Assembly (NCBI RefSeq): GCF_029639405.1
Contig: NZ_CP121274.1
Span: forward strand, 1,178,001-1,242,000
Source: Microbacterium proteolyticum
GTDB lineage: Bacteria; Actinomycetota; Actinomycetes; Actinomycetales; Microbacteriaceae
Length of the DNA stretch: 64,000 bases
Reading direction: 5' to 3'
The translations under genes and the position numbers were made by a program. Below are positions 19,671 through 28,164 of this stretch, in pieces. Below the pieces are notes generated by a model, which saw only the letters and a program-made list of their open reading frames with translations, made no database searches and was not told where the DNA came from. The first letter of the stretch is position 1, and each line of letters opens with the position of its first letter.

Positions 19671-19744
19671 GGGGCTATAGCTCAGGCGGTTAGAGCGCTT
19701 CACTGATAATGAAGAGGTCCCAGGTTCAAGTCCTGGTAGCCCCA
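19671..19744 (+). tRNA. tRNA-Ile (GAU)
   Basis: 74 nt. The acceptor stem GGGGCTA pairs with TAGCCCC. The anticodon loop CTGATAA reads GAU, and the T-loop is GTTCAAGTC. CCA is not encoded (ACCC follows). It has the conserved position after gyrA and DUF3566, 14 nt before tRNA-Ala. Confidence 0.97.
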
Positions 19745-19758
19745 CCCGTTCCCTTCCC

Positions 19759-19831
19759 GGGGCCTTAGCTCAGCTGGTAGAGCGCCTGCTTTGCAAGCAG
19801 GATGTCAGGAGTTCGAATCTCCTAGGCTCCA
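19759..19831 (+). tRNA. tRNA-Ala (UGC)
   Basis: 73 nt. The acceptor stem GGGGCCT pairs with AGGCTCC. The anticodon loop TTTGCAA reads UGC, and the T-loop is GTTCGAATC. The CCA end is not encoded. The accessory threonate-type gene block begins about 110 bp downstream. Confidence 0.97.
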
Positions 19832-19942
19832 CATCGAATCCCTCCTCCGCGGTGCGTGTCATCCACGTGGACGCACGCTCTACGCTGGAGGGATGACGCC
19901 GGTAGGACCCCTCCCTCCGTGGCGTGAGAGCGAGACGACGTC

Positions 19943-20644
19943 ATGAGCAGACGCAAATCCCTCGTCAACACCGTCGCCGATGAGCTGCTCGAACGCATCA
20001 TCGCCGGTGATTTCCTGCCCGGAGATCCCCTCCCCACCGAAGCCGAGATCGGCGACGAGTTCGACGTGAGTCGCGTCACGGTCCGGGAGGCGCTGCGCAC
20101 CCTGTCGGCGCGGGGGATCGTGCGTGTGCTGTCCGGCGTCGGCTCGCGCGTCGCGCCCGTCGAGGCGTGGCGATCGGTGCCCGACGCGCTCCGGTACCGC
20201 GCGGCCCGAGGCGACGACGCCACGGTCTCGGAGCAGCTCATCTCGACGCGCAGGCTGATCGAGTGCGAGGCGGCCGCGCTGGCGGCCCCCCTCATCTCCG
20301 AGGTCGCCCTCGGCGAATGCGAGGAGTGCGTGGACTCGATGGTCGCGGCCTCGGCGAAGGCGGACGTGGACGCGTTCGTGGCTGCGGACCTGCGCTTCCA
20401 CGCGGTGATCATGGAGGCGTCGGCGAATCTCTTCCTCGCCGTCCTTCTCGCGCCCCTCACCGAAGTGATGGCCGAGCGGCGGAAGCAGACGTCCCGGGTG
20501 CCACAGATCCAGGAGCACGCGATCGCGGAGCACCGGGCCATCGTCGCCGCCCTGCGGACGGGCTCGAGCGCGGCCGCGCGGGAGGCGATGGACCACCACC
20601 TGCAGCAGACGCTCGACGATCTGCACGCCTACGTCCTGAGCTGA
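19943..20644 (+). CDS. GntR-family regulator, FadR (FCD) subgroup
   Basis: 233 aa. The winged helix is at about 8-72, with PLPTEAEIGDEFDVSRVTVR. The helical FCD ligand domain is at about 90-225, with the metal/ligand residues D-x-x-x-H (DLRFHAVI) and H (EHRAIVAAL). Regulators of this type sense sugar acids and other carboxylates. It is first in a co-directional block with a sugar-acid kinase, dehydrogenase and permease, and probably controls it through the intergenic region after this gene. Confidence 0.88.
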   Translation: MSRRKSLVNTVADELLERIIAGDFLPGDPLPTEAEIGDEFDVSRVTVREALRTLSARGIVRVLSGVGSRVAPVEAWRSVPDALRYRAARGDDATVSEQLISTRRLIECEAAALAAPLISEVALGECEECVDSMVAASAKADVDAFVAADLRFHAVIMEASANLFLAVLLAPLTEVMAERRKQTSRVPQIQEHAIAEHRAIVAALRTGSSAAAREAMDHHLQQTLDDLHAYVLS

Positions 20645-20682
20645 GTCGGTTCCGCCCTGCGCGCGGAGACGCGACGGCCCGC

Positions 20683-20728
20683 TTGACGCTTTCTCCTGCA
20701 TGCTGCATGCTGTCATACATCTGATAGC
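20683..20728 (+). promoter_or_regulatory. Possible promoter/operator of the acid-sugar operon
   Basis: The 126-bp gap after the regulator holds TTGACG (20683-20688), two GCATGC palindromes (20698-20703, 20705-20710) and TGTCATACATCTGATAGC (20711-20728), which has a TCA(N6)TGA dyad and resembles FCD-type operators. No convincing -10 box was placed, so this remains tentative. Confidence 0.4.
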
Positions 20729-20770
20729 TGCTCCCGGAGACGCGAGCACTCTCAATGACGAGGAGAGAAC

Positions 20771-22183
20771 GTGGCATCCATCGATCCGGCGGCGCTGCCC
20801 GCCGTCGCCGAGCCCGACGTCGACGCCCTGGCCGCCCGGGTCGCCGATGCGGACCGTGTCTTCGTCGTGCTGGACGACGACCCGACGGGCACGCAGTCCG
20901 TGGCGGACCTCCCCGTGCTCGGCGCGTGGGACGTCGAAGACTTCGCCTGGGCGTTCGCCTCGGGCGCCCCCGCCGTCTACGTGCTGACGAACTCCCGCAG
21001 CCTCGCGCCCGAGTCGGCCGAACGGATCAACCGTGAGGTCGTGCGCGCCGCCCTTCGCGCCGCGGAGCGGTCGGGGATCCGCGTCGATTTCGTCAGCCGC
21101 AGTGACTCGACGCTGCGCGGACACTTCCCCCTCGAGCCGGACACGATCATTGACGAGGTGCGCCGCGCCGGTGGCACGCACATCGGCAACACCGTGGTGG
21201 TCCCGGCGTTCCCGGACGCCGGGCGCATCACGATCGACGGGACCCACGGCGTCCTGGCGGATGGAGCGTTCACCCCCATCGGCGAGACCGAGTTCGCCCG
21301 CGACTCGACGTTCGGATTCACGGCTTCGCGCCTCGCCGACTGGGTCGAGGAGAAATCGGGCGGCGAGATCGCGGCATCCGATGTCGTCCAGATCACCCTC
21401 GCCACACTGCGCCGGAGTGCGGCGGCGGTCGCCGACGCGCTGCGGTCCGCCGCCGACGGCGTGCCGATCGTCGTCGACGCGGTGGTCGAGGAGGATCTCA
21501 TCCAGCTGGCGCTCGGTCTCGAGATCGTCGAAGCCGAGGGACGCTCGTTCGTCTACCGCGTCGGCCCGCCGTTCGTCCGCGCCCGCATCGGACAACGCCT
21601 TCGGGAGCCTGTGGACGTCGACGGTCTCACCGCGGACCGGTCGGTGCGCGGTGGACTGATCGTCGTCGGATCGCACGTCGGTCTGACCAGTCGCCAGCTC
21701 GCCCACCTGGTCGACCACCGCGATCTCGCCGTGGTGGAGCTGGAGGTGCCGCGGCTGCTCGAGGCGCACACCGCCGCCGACGAGGTGACGCGCGTGATCG
21801 ACGCCGTCTCGACCGCACTCCTGGGCGGTGACGTCGTCATCCACACGAGCCGGACGCTCGTGCGCACCGACGACCCGGCCGAGAGTCTCGACATCTCGCG
21901 ACGCGTCTCGCAGGCCGTCGTCGACATCGTCCACGCGGTGGCCGAACGCCGCACCCCTCGGTTCGTGATCGCCAAGGGGGGCATCACCTCCAGCGACGTG
22001 GCGACACGCGGCCTCGACATCCGCCGCGCGCGGGTCCGCGGATCCCTCTTCCCGGGCATCGTCTCGGTCTGGGAAGCCGCGGACGGTCTGGCCGCCGGCA
22101 TCCCCTACATCGTCTTCGCGGGGAACGTCGGCGACGACACCTCGCTCACCGCGGCGGTCGCGCGCCTGTCCGCGACCGCCTGA
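20771..22183 (+). CDS. Four-carbon acid sugar kinase (DUF1537 family)
   Basis: 470 aa from GTG 20771, with GAGGAGA just upstream. The N-terminal domain has VVLDDDPTGTQSVADLPVL and SRSDSTLRGHFPLE. The C-terminal nucleotide-binding domain has FVIAKGGITSSDVATRGL and GNVGDDTSL. Family members phosphorylate 3-oxo-tetronate or threonate derivatives. The neighbouring dehydrogenase would make the oxo-acid substrate. The exact stereochemistry (L-threonate or D-erythronate) cannot be read from sequence. Confidence 0.9.
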   Translation: MASIDPAALPAVAEPDVDALAARVADADRVFVVLDDDPTGTQSVADLPVLGAWDVEDFAWAFASGAPAVYVLTNSRSLAPESAERINREVVRAALRAAERSGIRVDFVSRSDSTLRGHFPLEPDTIIDEVRRAGGTHIGNTVVVPAFPDAGRITIDGTHGVLADGAFTPIGETEFARDSTFGFTASRLADWVEEKSGGEIAASDVVQITLATLRRSAAAVADALRSAADGVPIVVDAVVEEDLIQLALGLEIVEAEGRSFVYRVGPPFVRARIGQRLREPVDVDGLTADRSVRGGLIVVGSHVGLTSRQLAHLVDHRDLAVVELEVPRLLEAHTAADEVTRVIDAVSTALLGGDVVIHTSRTLVRTDDPAESLDISRRVSQAVVDIVHAVAERRTPRFVIAKGGITSSDVATRGLDIRRARVRGSLFPGIVSVWEAADGLAAGIPYIVFAGNVGDDTSLTAAVARLSATA

Positions 22184-22216
22184 CCGCGCCCGCCCCTCTT
22201 GAAAAGGATCGACCCC

Positions 22217-23113
22217 ATGACCTCGACCCCCACCGTCGCCGTCCTCGGACTCGGAGCCATGGGCCTGCCCATGGCCGCACGTCTGGCCGAGACCCTCCCC
22301 GTCCGCGGCTTCGACATCGCTCCCGCCCGCCTCGCCCTCGCGCAGGAGTCCGGCGTCGTGCCCGCCGATTCCGCCATGGATGCCGTGAGCGTCGCGCAGG
22401 TGGTGCTCGTGGCCGTCCGGGATGCCGCCCAGCTGAACGACGTCCTCTTCGGTTCGGCCGGTATCGCCGGATCGCTGCCCGCGGGTGCCGTCGTGGTGCT
22501 CACCAGCACGGTCGGGACGGACGGTGTCGCCGAGGTCGCCGCCGCCCTCGCCGAGAAGGGCATCGGCCTGGTCGACGCCCCGTTGAGCGGCGGACCCGTC
22601 CGCGCGCGCCAGGGCGATCTGCTGATCGTCGTCGGAGCCGACCCGTCCGCGCTCGCCATCGCTCGCCCCGTCCTCGAGGCGCTGGCCTCGACGTTGACGA
22701 TCGTCGGGGAACGTGCGGGCGACGGCCAGGCGCTCAAGACCGTCAATCAGCTGCTCTGCGGCGTCCACATCGCCGCGGCCGCCGAGGCGCTCGCCCTCGC
22801 CGACCGGCTCGGGCTCGACCTCGACCGGACCCTGGATGCCTTGCAGGCCGGCGCCGCCGCGTCGTTCATGCTCGGCAATCGCGGTCCGCGGATGCTGCAG
22901 GCCTGGGATGAGGACGGCGCGGAGGTGCTGAGCCGACTCGACATCTTCGTCAAGGACATGGGTATCGTCGGCGCCGCCGCCCGTCGCGTCGGACTCCCGG
23001 CGCCCCTCGCGGCGGCCGCGGAGCAGAGCTACCTCGTCGCCCAGACCCAGGGACTCGGCGCCGCCGACGACTCCGCCGTCATCCGCATCGCCGCCCCCAC
23101 GCGTCGATCCTGA
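22217..23113 (+). CDS. ltnD: 3-hydroxyisobutyrate/threonate-type dehydrogenase
   Basis: 298 aa from ATG 22217, preceded by AAAAGGA; a TTG start six codons earlier is less likely. It is a beta-hydroxyacid dehydrogenase. The NAD(P)-binding GLGAMGLPMAARL is at the N terminus, the substrate motif is DAPLSGGPVRARQG, and the catalytic Lys is in KTVNQLLCG. Context with a DUF1537 kinase matches L-threonate 2-dehydrogenase (LtnD). Substrate assignment is by context, so the symbol is provisional. Confidence 0.82.
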   Translation: MTSTPTVAVLGLGAMGLPMAARLAETLPVRGFDIAPARLALAQESGVVPADSAMDAVSVAQVVLVAVRDAAQLNDVLFGSAGIAGSLPAGAVVVLTSTVGTDGVAEVAAALAEKGIGLVDAPLSGGPVRARQGDLLIVVGADPSALAIARPVLEALASTLTIVGERAGDGQALKTVNQLLCGVHIAAAAEALALADRLGLDLDRTLDALQAGAAASFMLGNRGPRMLQAWDEDGAEVLSRLDIFVKDMGIVGAAARRVGLPAPLAAAAEQSYLVAQTQGLGAADDSAVIRIAAPTRRS

Positions 23114-23193
23114 ACCCCCTCGGGGCGGCCCGACGGTCGCCCCTCCCGCGCACCCCGCGCACCCCGCCCGCATCGTCAAGGAAGACCCGCGAA

Positions 23194-24621
23194 ATGACCA
23201 CACCCGTCCTGCTGGCCATCGGAGTCGGAGGCATCCTCCTCCTGCTCTTCCTCATCATCAAGCTCAAGCTCAACGCCTTCCTGGCGCTCCTGATCGTCAG
23301 CATCCTGGTCGGGCTGGCGGCGGGTCTGCCGCTCGCGACGATCCCGGCGACCGACACCGATCCGGAGCGGCTGGGCATCGTGCCCGCGATCGTCGCCGGA
23401 CTCGGAAGCACCCTGGGTTCCATCGCCATCCTGATCACGCTCGGCGCGATGCTCGGCCGCATCATCGAGCTCTCGGGCGGAGCGGCGAGCCTCGCCGGCC
23501 GGTTCACCGAGATCCTCGGACCCCGCCGTGTCGGCGCTGCCCTCACGGGTGCCGCCCTCGTTCTGGCCATCCCGGTGTTCTTCGACGTCGGATTCATCAT
23601 CCTGGTGCCGATCGTCTACGGCTTCGCCCAGGCGGCCGGTCTCAAGCCGGTCCGCTTCGGCCTGCCCGTCGCGGGCATCATGCTCGCCGTGCACGTGTCG
23701 GTGCCGCCCCACCCCGGCGTCGTGGGCGGCGCGGCACTCCTGGGCGCCGACATCGGCTGGCTCACCATCGTCGGCATCGTCATGGCGATCCCGCTGGCCT
23801 TCGTCAGTCACCTGCTGGCCGGCCGGCTCACCCGGCGCGACATCGACATGCTCCCGTCGACGCGCGAGATGTTCGAGCAGTCCGGCCGCGGGGGCGTGCA
23901 GAGCACCGTCACCGGAACGATCACCTCCACCGTCGCGCCGCCCTCCGCCGGAATGATCCTGACCCTCATCGTCACGCCGCTCGTTCTGATCGGCATCGGT
24001 ACGACCGCTGCGACCCTCCTCCCCGCCGGCGACCCCGTCCGCAACGTCGCGCAGTTCATCGGCGCCCCGCTGTTCGCGCTGCTGATCACGGTGCTCCTGG
24101 CGATCTACTTCCTGGGCGTGCGTCGCAAGTGGGGACGCGACAAGATCAGCGACGTCCTCGAGTCGGCTCTGCCCCCCACGGCGGCGATCATCCTCGTCAG
24201 CGGGGCGGGCGGCGCCTTCGCCCGGGTCCTGACCGAGAGCGGGATCGGTTCGGCGCTGTCCTCGACGCTCCTCGCCACCGGACTTCCGATCCTCGTGCTC
24301 GCGTTCGTGGTGTCCCTGGCGCTGCGAGCGGCTCAGGGATCGGCCACCGTCGCGATCCTCACCACGGCCGGGCTGCTGGCCAGCACGGTCGCCGACGGAG
24401 GCTACGCGCCGCTGCAGATCGTCGCGATCACGCTGGCGATCGCCTTCGGCGCCCTGGGCCTGTCGCACGTCAACGACTCGGGCTTCTGGGTCGTGACGCG
24501 CTACCTCGGGCTGAGCGTCAGCGACGGACTGAAGACGTGGACCGTGCTGACCACCGTCCTCGGTCTCTGCGGATTCGCCCTGGTCGCCGCCTTCTGGGGC
24601 GTTCTGGCAGCGATCGGCTGA
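23194..24621 (+). CDS. GntP-family gluconate/sugar-acid permease
   Basis: 475 aa with about 12-14 hydrophobic segments. GntP features include GAMLGRIIELSGGA, PVFFDVGFIILVP and the C-terminal LSHVNDSGFWVV. It would import the sugar acid as an H+ symporter in the cytoplasmic membrane. It closes the operon and is followed by a strong terminator. RBS AAGGAAG precedes the ATG. Confidence 0.9.
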   Translation: MTTPVLLAIGVGGILLLLFLIIKLKLNAFLALLIVSILVGLAAGLPLATIPATDTDPERLGIVPAIVAGLGSTLGSIAILITLGAMLGRIIELSGGAASLAGRFTEILGPRRVGAALTGAALVLAIPVFFDVGFIILVPIVYGFAQAAGLKPVRFGLPVAGIMLAVHVSVPPHPGVVGGAALLGADIGWLTIVGIVMAIPLAFVSHLLAGRLTRRDIDMLPSTREMFEQSGRGGVQSTVTGTITSTVAPPSAGMILTLIVTPLVLIGIGTTAATLLPAGDPVRNVAQFIGAPLFALLITVLLAIYFLGVRRKWGRDKISDVLESALPPTAAIILVSGAGGAFARVLTESGIGSALSSTLLATGLPILVLAFVVSLALRAAQGSATVAILTTAGLLASTVADGGYAPLQIVAITLAIAFGALGLSHVNDSGFWVVTRYLGLSVSDGLKTWTVLTTVLGLCGFALVAAFWGVLAAIG

Positions 24622-24636
24622 GGGACACGGCTCGCC

Positions 24637-24668
24637 GGGCCCGTCCACCTTCGGGTGGGCGGGCCCTT
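24637..24668 (+). terminator. Terminator of the acid-sugar operon
   Basis: A 13-bp stem (24637-24649 with 24654-24666, one G-T wobble) with a TTCG tetraloop, followed by TT. It lies just after the GntP gene. Confidence 0.8.
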
Positions 24669-24731
24669 CCGTCGGCGTCGGGAGTGCTGCGAGAGGACGG
24701 GCGATGTCGGAGGCTTCGCTAGAGTCTGGTC

Positions 24732-25154
24732 ATGGACATGCGGGTCGCCGCGTACGCCGTCATCACGGATGTCGACGACCGCGTCCTGCTCGCGCACTGG
24801 GTCGACGGACGTCGAGCCGCGTGGACCCTCCCTGGCGGCGGCCTCGAGGACGGTGAGGATCCCGAACGCGCCGTACGTCGCGAGGTGCGGGAAGAGACGG
24901 GGTTCCGGGTCGTGGTCGACGAGCTGCTCGGCATCCATTCCCGTGTGATCCCGGCCGAGCGGCGCCTGTCGGAAGGTGCCGACGGGCCGCTCCACGCCCT
25001 TCGGATCGTCTACCGGGCGCACATCGTCGGCGGGCGGCTGAGCTTCGAGGTCGATGGCTCGACCGATCGGGCGCAGTGGTTCTCGCTCCCGGCCGCGCGC
25101 AAGGTCCGGCGGGTACAGCTGGTCGACATCGCGTTCCGGATGGCGCGCCTGTGA
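24732..25154 (+). CDS. Nudix hydrolase
   Basis: 140 aa. A complete Nudix box lies at about 36-58: GG at the start, GEDPERAVRREVREETGF at the end, with REVREE carrying the metal ligands. It hydrolyses a nucleoside diphosphate linked to another moiety; the substrate is not predictable. It is a single gene, with its stop eight bases from the convergent ybaK stop. Confidence 0.9.
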   Translation: MDMRVAAYAVITDVDDRVLLAHWVDGRRAAWTLPGGGLEDGEDPERAVRREVREETGFRVVVDELLGIHSRVIPAERRLSEGADGPLHALRIVYRAHIVGGRLSFEVDGSTDRAQWFSLPAARKVRRVQLVDIAFRMARL

Positions 25155-25161
25155 CCGCCGT

Positions 25162-25635
25162 TCAGTCGCGCGGTGCGGTGATGTCGGCGACCGTCGCGCC
25201 GTAGGCGCGGATGAGATCGTCCGCCTCGACGAAGAGGCTGTAGCCGTGCGCTCCGGCGCCCATGGCGATGCGGCGGCCGACGATGCTCTCGTCGGCATAG
25301 ACCGGCCAGTCCGTCGTACTGCCGATGGGGACGATGGTGCCCCGCTCGTAGCCCGTGGCCGCGAGGGCGAGTTCGGGCTCGGGGAGCCGCAGCTTATTGA
25401 CGCCGACGACCGCCCGCAGCTTCGGCCAGGAGATGACCCGGTCGCCGGGAACGAGGGCGAACAGGAACGTGTCGTCCGACCGCTTGACCACGAGGGTCTT
25501 CACGATGTCGTCCGGATGGATGCCGAGGAGTTCCGCCGCCTCGTCGAGGGAACGAGCCGCCGGCCGTTCCCGCACATCGACAGAGAGGCCGCGCTGGTGC
25601 GCGGCCTCTCGGACTCTGATGGTGGGATCGCTCAC
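25162..25635 (-). CDS. ybaK: YbaK/EbsC-family aminoacyl-tRNA deacylase
   Basis: 157 aa from GTG 25635. It matches YbaK/ProX editing proteins, which remove Cys or other amino acids from mischarged tRNA. Features are DDIVKTLVVKRSDD with the conserved Lys, FALVPGDRVISWPKL, and a C-terminal glycine-rich loop MGAGAHGYSLFVEADDL. The start overlaps the upstream gene's stop by four bases (GTGA), so the two are coupled. The longer open frame upstream overlaps that neighbour. Confidence 0.85.
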   Translation of the reverse strand: MSDPTIRVREAAHQRGLSVDVRERPAARSLDEAAELLGIHPDDIVKTLVVKRSDDTFLFALVPGDRVISWPKLRAVVGVNKLRLPEPELALAATGYERGTIVPIGSTTDWPVYADESIVGRRIAMGAGAHGYSLFVEADDLIRAYGATVADITAPRD

Positions 25636-26204
25636 GCGTCGGGAGCGCGCAGGGGGTCGTCGGCCACCCACAGCTCGTCGTCGGCGCGGAGGGTCTGCCA
25701 GGCGGCGTACGCGACGCCGGCAGCGGCCACGACACCGAGGATGATGGCGATCACGCCACCGGCACCGATGCCGTCGTGCTGCTTCGGGAGCTTGGCGGCC
25801 AGCTGCTTGCTGGCCTTCTTGCCGTACTTCTCGGCGCGCTTGGCGTACTTGTGGGCGTCGAGCTCGAAACCGCGGCCCTTGGCCAGACGGTCACGGGTGT
25901 CGCCCGCGGCATCCCACACCGACATCGCTCCACCCACGACGGCGCCGGCCGTCGGGATGACCTTGTCGCTGAGGAAGCGGTTGGTGTACTTCACGCTCTT
26001 GTCGACGTACGGCGCGGCGTACTTGTCGTACCCGTCCTGCACGGTCGGAACGAGGTCTTCACGGCTGAAGCGACCGAGCTGGCGACCGGCTTCGCGGGCC
26101 ACCTTTCCGCTCTCGCCCAGCAGAACCTGCTGGGACTCCCACACCTTCGCGGCGTGCTTCTGGAGCTTGCGCAGTTCCTTCTTGCTCTTGCGGCTGAGGC
26201 CCAC
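25632..26204 (-). CDS. Single-pass membrane protein at the CwsA position
   Basis: 190 aa from GTG 26204, with AGGGAGG eight bases upstream. The first 140 residues are charged and helical (KSKKELRKLQKHAAKVWESQ), and one membrane segment lies near residues 152-175 (GGVIAIILGVVAAAGVAYAA) with a short acidic tail. In M. tuberculosis the divergent neighbour of ppiA is cwsA, which also has a helical N-terminal part and one C-terminal membrane segment. Homology is not visible by eye, so equivalence is inferred from position and architecture only. Confidence 0.75.
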   Translation of the reverse strand: MGLSRKSKKELRKLQKHAAKVWESQQVLLGESGKVAREAGRQLGRFSREDLVPTVQDGYDKYAAPYVDKSVKYTNRFLSDKVIPTAGAVVGGAMSVWDAAGDTRDRLAKGRGFELDAHKYAKRAEKYGKKASKQLAAKLPKQHDGIGAGGVIAIILGVVAAAGVAYAAWQTLRADDELWVADDPLRAPDA

Positions 26205-26304
26205 GGCTTCATCCTCCCTGTCGATGGGATGTACGCGATTCATCTTGCCAGAACGGGGGTCCCGGTCCGCGAACCCTTGCAGATAACTCTGAGAGAATGT
26301 ACCC

Positions 26305-26862
26305 ATGGCTTCCCACACCGCCGTTGCGACCCTTCACACCAACCACGGCGACATCGTCGTCAACCTGTTCGGAGACCACGCTCCCCGGACCGTCCGGAAC
26401 TTCGTCGGTCTCGCCGACGGCACCCAGGAATGGACCAACCCGGCCACGGGCGCCAAGGGCGAGGGGCCCCTGTACTCGAACGTCGTGTTTCACCGCATCA
26501 TCCCCGGCTTCATGATCCAGGGCGGCGACCCGCTCGGTCAGGGCGTCGGCGGCCCCGGCTACACGTTCAACGACGAGATCCACCCCGAGCTCGACTTCGC
26601 CGCGCCCTACAAGCTGGCCATGGCCAACGCCGGTCTCCGCCGCAACGCCATCACCGGTCAGCCCGAGGGCACGAACGGCTCGCAGTTCTTCATCACCACC
26701 GACCCGACCCCGTGGCTCCAGGGCAAGCACACCATCTTCGGCGAGGTCGCCGACGACGCGTCGAAGAAGGTCGTCGACGCGATCAGCAAGGTGGCCACGG
26801 CCGCCGGCGACCGCCCCGTCGAGCCGGTCGTGCTCGAGTCGGTCGACGTCGTCGCCGTCTGA
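26305..26862 (+). CDS. ppiA: Peptidyl-prolyl cis-trans isomerase (cyclophilin)
   Basis: 185-aa cytoplasmic cyclophilin with no signal peptide. Catalytic and cyclosporin-site residues are in FHRIIPGFMIQGGDP, GSQFFITT and WLQGKHTIFGEV. An Actinobacteria-type insert (TQEWTNPATGAKGEGP) lies after LADG. It is divergent from the CwsA-position gene and 16 bases before the rhomboid gene. This is the M. tuberculosis Rv0009 position. Confidence 0.95.
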   Translation: MASHTAVATLHTNHGDIVVNLFGDHAPRTVRNFVGLADGTQEWTNPATGAKGEGPLYSNVVFHRIIPGFMIQGGDPLGQGVGGPGYTFNDEIHPELDFAAPYKLAMANAGLRRNAITGQPEGTNGSQFFITTDPTPWLQGKHTIFGEVADDASKKVVDAISKVATAAGDRPVEPVVLESVDVVAV

Positions 26863-26878
26863 CCTTCGGCGGCGGCGG

Positions 26879-27808
26879 GTGTCTACGACCGAGGAGTTCC
26901 GTCGCAACAGCGACAACTTCTGCTACCGGCATCCCGACCGGCAGAGCTTCGTGCTCTGTCAGCGGTGTCTGCGCACGGTATGCCCCGAGTGTCGGACCCC
27001 CGCCGCCGTCGGCGTCATCTGCCCGGAGTGCATGGCCCAGCAGCAGGCCACCGAGACTCCGGCGCAGAAGAAGGCGCAGCGCCGCTGGTCGCGTTCGGCC
27101 CCGATGGCCGCGGTCGCGAGCGGCAGGCCCGTCGCGACGCTGACGATCATCGCGATCACCGGGCTGGCCTACGTGATCGGCCTCGTCCCCGGCGTCGGCG
27201 GCATCATCAGCAACGCGCTGGCGTTCTACCCACCGTTCCTCGTCCCGCAGTTCGGACCGATCGAGCCCTGGCGCCTGTTCACCGCGGCTCTCGTCCACTC
27301 CGGGTTCTTCCACATCGGCCTCAACATGCTGGCGCTGTGGTTCATCGGCCGCAACCTCGAGCCGTTGCTCGGCCGCTGGCGGTTCGTCGTGCTGTACCTG
27401 CTCGGTGCACTCGGCGGCTCGGTCGCCGTGGCGCTTCTCGCCCCCTCCACGATCGTCGTGGGTGCCTCCGGGGCGATCTTCGCGCTCTTCGGCGCGCTCC
27501 TGGTCATCGGCCGGCACATCGGCGCCGACATCCGCGTCATCGCGGTGCTCATCGGCATCAACTTCGCGTGGCCGTTCGTGGTGGCCTTCATCTCGTCGCT
27601 GACCACCGGCGACTTCGGTGCGGCGCTCGCTAACGTCGGCGTCTCGTGGCAGGCGCACCTCGGCGGGCTCGTCGTCGGTGCCCTCGTCGGATTGATCTAC
27701 GCGCGCACGCGGCTGCTCCGCCAGCGTCCCGTTCAGATCGGGCTGCTGATCGCCCTCACGATCGTGCTGTTCGGGCTGCTCGTGATCCCCGTCGTGGTCT
27801 ACTACTGA
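26879..27808 (+). CDS. Rhomboid intramembrane serine protease with N-terminal zinc ribbon
   Basis: 309 aa from GTG. The N terminus has paired Cys/His motifs (CYRHPDR, CQRCLRTVCPEC, CPEC) forming a B-box-like zinc ribbon at about 15-51. Six or seven membrane helices follow. The catalytic Ser197 is in GASGAIFALFG and His260 in AHLGGLVVG. It is the Rv0110-type actinobacterial rhomboid next to ppiA. It ends 62 bp from the convergent crgA stop, in a gap that holds DnaA boxes. Confidence 0.94.
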   Translation: MSTTEEFRRNSDNFCYRHPDRQSFVLCQRCLRTVCPECRTPAAVGVICPECMAQQQATETPAQKKAQRRWSRSAPMAAVASGRPVATLTIIAITGLAYVIGLVPGVGGIISNALAFYPPFLVPQFGPIEPWRLFTAALVHSGFFHIGLNMLALWFIGRNLEPLLGRWRFVVLYLLGALGGSVAVALLAPSTIVVGASGAIFALFGALLVIGRHIGADIRVIAVLIGINFAWPFVVAFISSLTTGDFGAALANVGVSWQAHLGGLVVGALVGLIYARTRLLRQRPVQIGLLIALTIVLFGLLVIPVVVYY

Positions 27809-27811
27809 GAG

Positions 27812-27858
27812 TTATCCACAGGCTCATCCACAGGTGGGGATGAATTACACGCGTGTAA
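27812..27858. promoter_or_regulatory. DnaA-box pair plus palindrome between convergent genes
   Basis: A perfect DnaA box TTATCCACA (27812-27820) is followed 4 bp later by TCATCCACA (27824-27832), and then a 14-bp perfect palindrome TTACACGCGTGTAA (27845-27858). Both flanking genes end here, so a promoter is unlikely. The palindrome core ACACGCGTGT also occurs in oriC. Confidence 0.65.
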
Positions 27859-27870
27859 GTCGCGCGGGAG

Positions 27871-28110
27871 TCAGCGCCAGCGCGTCGTCATCAGGAAGCC
27901 GACGAAGGCGATCCCGAATCCGATGACGAGGTTCCACGCGCCGATGCCCGGCACGGGGAACTGCGAGTTGCTCAAGTAGAAGACGAGCACCCATACCAAG
28001 CCGACGAGCATGAGACCGATCATGATCGGGAGGAACCACACCGGGTTGGGCGTGGAACCGTTCTCGTTGCGCTCAGCGATCGGGTCTTCGCCGTTGCCAG
28101 TACGTGCCAT
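27871..28110 (-). CDS. crgA: Cell division protein CrgA
   Basis: 79 aa from ATG 28110. The short polar N terminus (MARTGNGEDPIAERNENGS) and the NPVWFLPIMIGLMLVGLVW signature are followed by two membrane helices. CrgA is an actinobacteria-specific divisome scaffold that contacts FtsZ, FtsI and FtsQ. The frame is open far upstream, but only this start matches the family. It is divergent from the sortase gene. Confidence 0.95.
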   Translation of the reverse strand: MARTGNGEDPIAERNENGSTPNPVWFLPIMIGLMLVGLVWVLVFYLSNSQFPVPGIGAWNLVIGFGIAFVGFLMTTRWR

Positions 28111-28164
28111 GCGGGCCAGTCTAACGGCCAGGTCACTCTCCACCCACGGAACTAGACTCGCCTG

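Noticed and set aside
19880..23203. 1107-aa antisense frame over the acid-sugar genes
   Set aside because: Repetitive Gly/Asp/Arg composition; the opposite strand encodes three clear enzyme or regulator families.
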